Positions 20,493 to 26,387 of a stretch of DNA of 26,387 nt are shown piece by piece; the first letter of the stretch is position 1, and every line of letters starts with the position of its first letter. The stretch is from Branchiostoma floridae (lineage: Eukaryota > Chordata > Leptocardii > Amphioxiformes > Branchiostomatidae), in contig NC_049981.1 in assembly GCF_000003815.2 (NCBI RefSeq), forward strand, positions 14,866,280-14,892,666. The letters are read 5' to 3'. The position numbers and the translations under genes were made by a program. The notes under the pieces are model-generated. The model was given only the letters and a program-made list of their open reading frames with translations, ran no database searches and was not told where the DNA came from.

Positions 20493-20912
20493 CAGGTGTC
20501 TATCATTTCCTGAATACAGATATACAATATATATTTTCTTTTTAAAAGAAGTTCTGAGCCCTTAATTTCTGTTCTAGAGATTCACCAAGAAGTATGCATC
20601 TGAACATGCAAAGAATATAACCGAATATGATTGTCCTGTGAGTCATGATGTGGGAAGTATGCAGTCCTAATTGTGCGTATCAAACTTCATTTGGAATGAC
20701 TTCTTTAGGTACACCTCGCGCACACAGTCCACCAGTTCATATATATTGACGATTCAACACCAAGCTGGGAAAGCAAATATTGCTGATATAGGAGTTCTAA
20801 CAACAGTATAATAAGTCAGTGACAGTAGAAAAGCCATAAATGGTTATCAGTTGGTCATGATTGCACCTAGCTCATATTTTGTGAACATATTTGCCGTTAT
20901 TTCTTGCTCCAA

Positions 20913-22719
20913 TCAACACACGCGATACACAAAGATGATTCCTTCTTCCCCTTCGCAGTAGTTGGAGAAAACGACACGTGACACGGGTTCCCAGCATCCT
21001 TCATTCTGCAGGGTCTTCATGCGGGGTTCCAGTTTGCGGTACTCCGGCACTTTCCGCAGGTTCACCTCCCGCATACAGATCACCACAAATCCTCCTGCAA
21101 CAAGAGAACAGTTGATTCAAGACAACATTTTCAATATTCTACATTCTCGCCCAACTATGATCTCTCTGTACCATGAATATGGGAGATTGCACCAGCACAG
21201 ACGACTTCCTATTCTCTTGAGTCTTAATAAAAAAAAAAAGACATGATATTTCTTTCCCTCTTTTGTGTGCTAAATGAAAAAAAATACAATGATGGTATCG
21301 AGCTATTTACCTTATCATATTTACAACATGTGTTTTGAGAACAGCAGACGAAACTGTATATCATGACATGGAACTTAGAAATTCAAGAGTTTTAAGAAAA
21401 AACCTTCAGACGAATTTGGGTCAGTTAAGGCCCCCTACCCACCTGGTTTCACCACCCTGATGAGCTCTTCCAGACAGTCACAACCAACATGGCCCTCGAC
21501 CATCCCACCAACCATCACGGTGGCATCGTACTCTCCTACAAACGTGACAATCAAAATGAGTATAACGGGATATACAGCCCGTGACTAAAGCCGCGCTCAT
21601 AGCTACCACCTGCCTCAGTATCTTATACTAGACTATAGCGAGACTTGAACAAACACTGCTGTAGCACAGTATACAGCAGCGATACAGCGCGACTTCAGTA
21701 GAATGATACAGAATGAACTTTACTTGCACGTATAAAGAGGAGGATATTAAAAGAGAACTTACCATCCACAATATCCAGGCGATTTGTACCTAGGAAGTCT
21801 TGGATCAGACGGCCGTAGACGTTTTTCTCTTTCGCCAGCAGAAGCATGTCCTCACTGGGCTCAAGGGCGTCCATGGAACGGAACCCGACTTTCTGGAGCT
21901 GTGGACAGTGACATATAGCCTATGTTTAGAACTATGCCGATGCTAAAAGTATCTACGTTTTCCTCAAGTAGGTTTTCTTGTATTCGACTTCAATATAGAA
22001 ACGATACGAACGACTCGAATGGACATTACCAACACAGAAGTAACCGAGCACATACAACCGGCAACGCATTACGCTAAAAGAGCAGTATAACTATAAGAAA
22101 GAAACAACAGCTACACTAAAATAAAGATACAGACAATGAAACGACAAATGGGGTTAAATTCATAAGAATACACCCTGTGGAAACCATTAAAGAAAGCACA
22201 GAAGACTATCCGAAGAAAATTTAATAAAAAGAATTTTGGGACAACTACTAACCGCCTCTCCCGACATTCCGGTACCAGCGGCCACATCCAGGATACGCAC
22301 ACCGTCAGTCTTGCCTTCAAACAGCTTCAGAACAAGGTTGGCTGTTGCTGCGGGACCGTTGTAGTTCGAGTTGGTGGTGTCCTAGAACAAATAGTTAATT
22401 GAACATTGTTTGATAAGTGCAAAAATATTGCTCATAAGGCTGTCCCTAGTATGATACTCTATCTTGAGAAGTGCTGGAATGAACTTGCGAAAAATGTCAC
22501 CGAAGTGGGCGGGGCCACGTAAAGTGATCGACAAGTCGTTAAGACAATCTATTTGTACCCATTGATGTAGCTATAACTAAATAAACCGGGTTTAAAGTAA
22601 GCCGGCCGTACCTGGTCATAGGTCTCGGCCCAGGTCTTGTAGAAGTCCTGAGACTCCTCCAGGGATATTCCAGGGCGCTGCGAGGTGCGGATGTTGTTGT
22701 TGTAGTTGACCACAGGCAT
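20913..22719 (-). CDS. METTL27-like SAM-dependent methyltransferase, copy 3 (5 coding exons)
   Basis: Exons in transcript order are 22719-22612, 22381-22253, 21898-21763, 21535-21443 and 21094-20913, all with GT-AG junctions and the same phases as the other copies; 215 residues and TGA. Motif I DVAAGTG (68-74), DALEPS with Glu92 (89-94), EYDATVMVGGM (126-136) and VVKPGGFVVI (152-161) are intact, so it should bind S-adenosylmethionine; substrate unknown. It has Gln36 at the end of the first coding exon where the others have Lys. Its last two exons are identical in DNA to copy 2, whereas 126 bp over its third coding exon are identical to copy 1. The UTR part of the first coding exon begins at 22738 after a TTTCTCACAG acceptor. 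Confidence 0.92.
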
Positions 22720-22738
22720 GTTGATTCAGTACAGTTAC
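22720..22738 (-). other. 5' UTR part of first coding exon, copy 3
   Basis: Same acceptor and leader as copy 2, with one base different in the pyrimidine tract. Confidence 0.6.
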
Positions 22739-22987
22739 CTGTGAGAAATAACATGCAAGCGATTTAACACCTTTGTAGCCTTCACAGTGGAAATCGCGAA
22801 TTAGACCACTTATATGATAATATTTAGAGCACAGCAATTGTACGACGTACAAAGTATGGCATCTACATAACTACAGTTCTATAGCAGGATTTGTAGTATG
22901 GGATAAGTTTCTCACAATGCAGTTTTGCATGAAGGCAAATTCATATGCTAATGTAGACGAAGTGTATTATTTATGAGAGAAAAACGG

Positions 22988-23032
22988 AAAAGACCCAGAG
23001 AACAAGCTCATGATGGAGGGAATAGGTCTTTT
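22988..23032. repeat. 45-bp core with AAAAGACC/GGTCTTTT arms, upstream of copy 3
   Basis: Third occurrence of the core described at 9584-9628 and 10875-10919; here it keeps the upstream CATATGCTAATGTAGACGAA segment that is also found in the copy 2 intron. Confidence 0.7.
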
Positions 23033-23138
23033 TTTATATTAAACAGCGCGCGTAGGAGAGAGATAAAGAAAATGCACTTGAAATAACCCCCGGCCCGTGA
23101 GATTCTTCTGATCGGACATCAAAACGGTCCAGACTTAC

Positions 23139-23139
23139 C
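23139..23139 (-). other. Conserved donor site of candidate 5' UTR exon, copy 3
   Basis: Last exon base before a perfect GTAAGT on the minus strand, matching 11030 in unit A. The implied intron to the first coding exon is about 400 bp. Confidence 0.3.
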
Positions 23140-23153
23140 GACTAGTCTAAATA

Positions 23154-23399
23154 CAGTCAAACCAATGAGGTTAAAAACCTCTTGGTCAAACCTGTATTAG
23201 CGGCCACCTCTGCAGCCACCTGGCCATAGTGGCCACTTATGGTCGGTCCCTTGGATTTTTTCCATTGACCTAAGCATTAAGAACTAGTCTATAGCGGTCA
23301 CCTGCTCAACGCGGCCACGGCCACACAATTTTTGGTCCCGTGGATACAGAAACACTGCTGATTACGGCCATGGCGGCCAGCCAGCACGCATTCGGGTAC
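23154..23399. mobile_element. Truncated pogo/mariner-like repeat (unit B copy)
   Basis: Homologue of 11045-11268, interrupted ten bases in by the 21-bp palindromic insertion at 23164-23184. Confidence 0.5.
23164..23184. mobile_element. 21-bp palindromic insertion with 8-bp direct repeats
   Basis: AATGAGGTTAAAAACCTCTT plus G is a near-perfect hairpin (GAGGTT/AACCTC arms). It is flanked by GTCAAACC at 23156-23163 and again at 23185-23192. Unit A has a single GTCAAACC and no insertion, so the paralogue is the empty site. Confidence 0.75.
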
Positions 23400-23993
23400 A
23401 GACCTCTGGGTCATTGACCCCAGCCTGCGAGAAATTGCATAGACCAGGATAGATTTGCCCCGAACAGTAGGCGAACATCATGTCCCTTAACAACCTTTAT
23501 CATTTGTTTTCGCTGCGGTACACTTTTACAAAAACGAATGTGGTCAGGACGCTAGGTATGGTGCACCATCACCAATAGCTTACTCGGCTTACACAGACTA
23601 AACACACAGACTAGTCAACCATGACACGGAAGAGCATGTCAGTCTTGTAGTCTTCCGTCAGACGAAAAATTGAAACGAAGACAAAAATATAGAGATTTAC
23701 TAGAGAAAATTAACATTAAAGGCAAGCAATCCATTTGGTTCGCGCCTTTTCTGTATTCAATGTCTTGTCATGAATCACAAATGACCTGCTGAGAATGGCA
23801 TGACGAAATCGAACGCTTGAAAAAAACTACTCTTCAAGCAGAGGTGTCAAGCACAAAATAAAGCTGACAAAATAGAAGGGTCGACAAAATGTCTAGAGGC
23901 TGTGGTTTTACGCTGGCAAGGTCTTCTGTCGGAAAGGTCTTATCACTTATGTCTGAGAGGTCGGAAAAACGCCGCGAAGGAGGCTACAGTGTT

Positions 23994-24052
23994 ACGTCAT
24001 ACCGGGTGTCCAGACAAGCCACCACAGGAGCCTTGCGTGATGGAAATTTCCA
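23994..24052. promoter_or_regulatory. CRE-like plus Rel-like motif pair upstream of copy 3
   Basis: ACGTCAT at 23994-24000 and GGAAATTTCC at 24042-24051 after CTTGCGT, about 1.3 kb upstream of the ATG. The GGAAATTTCC core is unchanged, while one outer base of the longer unit A palindrome is lost. Confidence 0.4.
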
Positions 24053-24628
24053 CCGGCGCTGTGCACGTGGTTTTTTTTATAGTCACAGGCACGCCCAAGT
24101 GAGCCCAAGTGGATAATTTTATAGGACACTGGAGCTGAGCACAGTAACGACAGAAATTGTAGCACAGCGCACGCACACTTATAAAATTGGACACAAGCCT
24201 TTCCGAAAACTCTAGAAATCAACATTGTAACACTTAACACGGGGCAAAAGCCAACTAGTGCATAAATGTGCTATTTCTTCCCTTTTCTAATTCGAAATTC
24301 ATATAGCCGAAGAGACCGAAGAAATGAACCAGGGATACGGTAGTTTCTTTGTTGGTCGGACCGGTTACCATAATATGCAGAAGTCATTGTTACATTCTTG
24401 TCTTAAACTGTTTGCCACTTTTAAGACAACGCGTTACCAACAAAACTTAGAATGCACTGCACATACTATGAGCTATATTAATGAGCTAAATTTCTACACT
24501 GCAATATTTGTGCAACGACGACAAAAAGTGTCTTCTCAACACGTGGTAAAAAAATAAAACACTACTATTCAAAATGCACAAAAGAAGCCGGATACAGCAC
24601 ATTTAGTGGTAAAGTATAAATGCCTTAC

Positions 24629-24778
24629 CTTACTTTGCACGTAGCGTTTGTAGTTATCGGATTCTACTGTTCTTCCACGAAGGATGTGCAGAGTGTCAAA
24701 CTGTCCGTAGTAAAGTCCAGCACTAGACGCTACACTACCACTGTTTGCTCAGACCACCGTAAAGAGCGACATTTGCAT
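24629..24778 (-). promoter_or_regulatory. Candidate leader exon and octamer-containing promoter, copy 3
   Basis: Counterpart of 13744-13893: GTAAGG donor after exon base 24629 and octamer ATGCAAAT (minus strand) at 24771-24778, both unchanged. Confidence 0.3.
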
Positions 24779-25088
24779 AATTGACAGCTGGGCGAGATAA
24801 AACCACAGTGATGGGCGTGTCTTCACTTCTGATGAGATCGTTTTTTTGTGACGTCCTGTATTCTACTTGAATTTTAGTTCTTCCTTTAATATTCTCTCTG
24901 GTCATCTTACCACCCCCTTAAGATTTTCGTAAACCACCTTGAGTTGAATTTACGGTGAGTTTAGTGGGATACTCTTCAGAATATTCATATGCATGTTTCC
25001 TGAACTGAAGATACCAGGGTTTTCTATTACTTATTCTAATGAATGAATGACATCACGGATCTCATTATGCTCATTATTAAAACGAGAG

Positions 25089-25096
25089 CTGATTGG
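25089..25096. promoter_or_regulatory. Inverted CCAAT box (unit B)
   Basis: CTGATTGG followed by TCAAATG, same as 14210-14217. Confidence 0.35.
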
Positions 25097-25752
25097 TCAA
25101 ATGCGTGTAAATTTCCGTTGACCTACTTAAGCCAAGACAGGGTATTGTATTCCCGGCAAAACGGCTACTTTTGTTTGAAGTAGAAAGGACAAAGCAGATG
25201 AATATGAATAATTAAAATTCATCACTAGATCACAGAAAAGGCGAAAGAATATACCTAATTCTGAAATACAGAGATCTCAGAGTTACCTTGTGAGATCTTA
25301 TGTCGTCATGACAGGATTACAAGCTAAGGGGTGATGACCTACTTCTGTTTGGTGAATTGAAGCTGTAGCCTTGGGCGGTAGCTGTCTGGTATGAGGTTCA
25401 ACCGTTCATGTACAATTTTTACCCAGCTATTTAAAACTAATATCAGTTCACAGGCTGTAGCTGTCAGCTGCACGGTTCCAAATGTAAAGAATTTCCTTCG
25501 AGCTAAAACCAATATCAGGTACAGGGATGTGTGAATTACTAGTACTCCATTTCTCCTATGAAAAAAAAAAAAAAAACGGGGAGGTTTGTGCAACAAGAAG
25601 TATTCTATTCCTCCATATAATCTATTTTGTAAAAAGTGAATTGCTATGTACAGCCAATGAGGTAACTATCATTTGTGTGATATCATCTAGCCTGCAATCA
25701 CTCCCTTTTCGTCATACCACGAACATTTCCCACTTTACAGTAGTTGATAGTT

Positions 25753-25800
25753 GGTGTGTGTGTGTGTGTGAAGGGGGGGAGAGGGGAGGGGGGTGGGCTG
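25753..25800. repeat. (GT)n and G-rich tract
   Basis: GTGTGTGTGTGTGTG followed by G-rich sequence with several runs of four or more G; a shorter version is at 14882-14910 in unit A. Confidence 0.85.
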
Positions 25801-25961
25801 TGGGTTTGTGGTACCGGGTTGACAACTTTATCCTTTATGGATAGCAACTTCACAGCGGCAGAAGAAGATTAGAAGACACACTTCTTGAAAGAATCGCATG
25901 TCTTCCGTAAATTTCGTAACGTTTGGATAGAGCTAGCGTGGAAGAAGCCAAACAATGTTTT

Positions 25962-25973
25962 CAACATGGCGGA
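25962..25973 (+). promoter_or_regulatory. YY1-like CAACATGGCGGA element (unit B)
   Basis: Identical to 15399-15410. The donor-like GTGAGT of unit A is altered here because the insertion at about 26023 begins in it. Confidence 0.25.
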
Positions 25974-26022
25974 GACAGCAAGTACAAATTCATATAACAA
26001 TGGCAAACGTTAACACCGTGAG

Positions 26023-26190
26023 GTAAAACCGGTTTATGATGGGTTTGTGTGGGGTGTGTGTTGTTTCGCGAAGTACAACATTGTTAAGGTTTATTTATTC
26101 AATCATTTTTATTGAGATTCTCAGAATAAAATCTGACAGGTGTAGGATTGGTATATCCTTTACAAGGCCGACACCTACAGAGTACATTTA
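26023..26190 (-). mobile_element. Insertion in unit B, possible truncated retroposon tail
   Basis: This block is absent from unit A, where CACCGTGAG runs directly into the shared ACAAAAGTATAGG sequence. On the minus strand it ends with AATAAAAATGATTGAATAAA and TAAACC, like the tail of a non-LTR retroposon, preceded by a short frame ending FYSENLNKND and a stop. Orientation and family are inferred; no target duplication is clear. Confidence 0.35.
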
Positions 26191-26387
26191 AAAACAAAAG
26201 TATAGGAAAATAGAGTTCGGCGACCTCATATATCCATGAAATATTTAGAGCTTTTGTTAATTTTGTGCAAATCACTTGCACATTTTCATGATTTATGTAT
26301 GGTGATGTTCATCATTGACTAACATACACATGTCACAATCATAAGATCCCCATCATTAATAATAAAAGTGGTTTGCAATGTTCGCAT

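Larger units (their letters stand above)
19422..26387. repeat. Segmental duplication unit B (contains methyltransferase copy 3)
   Basis: Direct-orientation duplicate of the unit starting at 7251, running off the window end. It lacks the main insertions of unit A and so is shorter. It has its own changes: a 100-N gap, a 6-bp addition near 19527, 13-bp and 33-bp deletions in the possible exon at 20138, a 21-bp palindromic insertion at 23164, and an insertion at about 26023-26190. Confidence 0.9.

Overview
This is eukaryotic, animal-type genomic DNA: short exons with GT-AG splice sites, introns of 100-380 bp, abundant miniature transposons, microsatellites, and a 100-base assembly gap. The gene family, intron style and repeat types fit an invertebrate deuterostome, most likely a lancelet (Branchiostoma). 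That assignment is inference; no database was searched.

The only confident protein-coding genes are three tandem minus-strand copies of a METTL27/WBSCR27-like class I SAM-dependent methyltransferase. Each has five coding exons of 108, 129, 136, 93 and 182 nt with identical splice phases and encodes 215 residues. Copy 1 is at 84-1667, copy 2 at 8742-10649 and copy 3 at 20913-22719. None shows a frameshift or premature stop. Each copy appears to have its initiator ATG just inside an exon that starts in the 5' UTR, so at least one non-coding exon should lie upstream.

Copies 2 and 3 sit inside a large direct segmental duplication: unit A from 7251 to at least 15645, and unit B from 19422 to the window end. 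The units are alignable through introns and flanks, so the duplication is recent. Copy 1 is older: only its exons, the edge of its 3' UTR and one short upstream motif cluster resemble the others. Unit A differs from unit B by several insertions: a 387-bp terminal-inverted-repeat element, an approximately 880-bp block with degenerate 180-bp tandem repeats, a 124-bp intronic insertion, and an approximately 300-bp block with a minus-strand open frame. Unit B carries a 21-bp palindromic insertion flanked by an 8-bp direct repeat, and an approximately 168-bp insertion near the window end.

Region by region: 1-1690, copy 1; 1690-7250, intergenic with a 173-bp pogo/Tigger-like MITE, palindromes and a 24-G run; 7251-8740, flank of unit A with a possible plus-strand exon; 8742-10670, copy 2; 10670-15650, upstream flank of copy 2 with candidate UTR exons and regulatory motifs; 15650-19420, repeat-rich intergenic DNA ending in a 43-bp minisatellite; 19422-26387, unit B with copy 3. 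The most notable signals are a 126-bp exon tract identical between copies 1 and 3 but not copy 2, a cluster of replacements in copy 2 beside the SAM pocket, an upstream motif pair shared by all three copies, and the tiny palindromic insertion. I did not find a clearly new multi-gene system.
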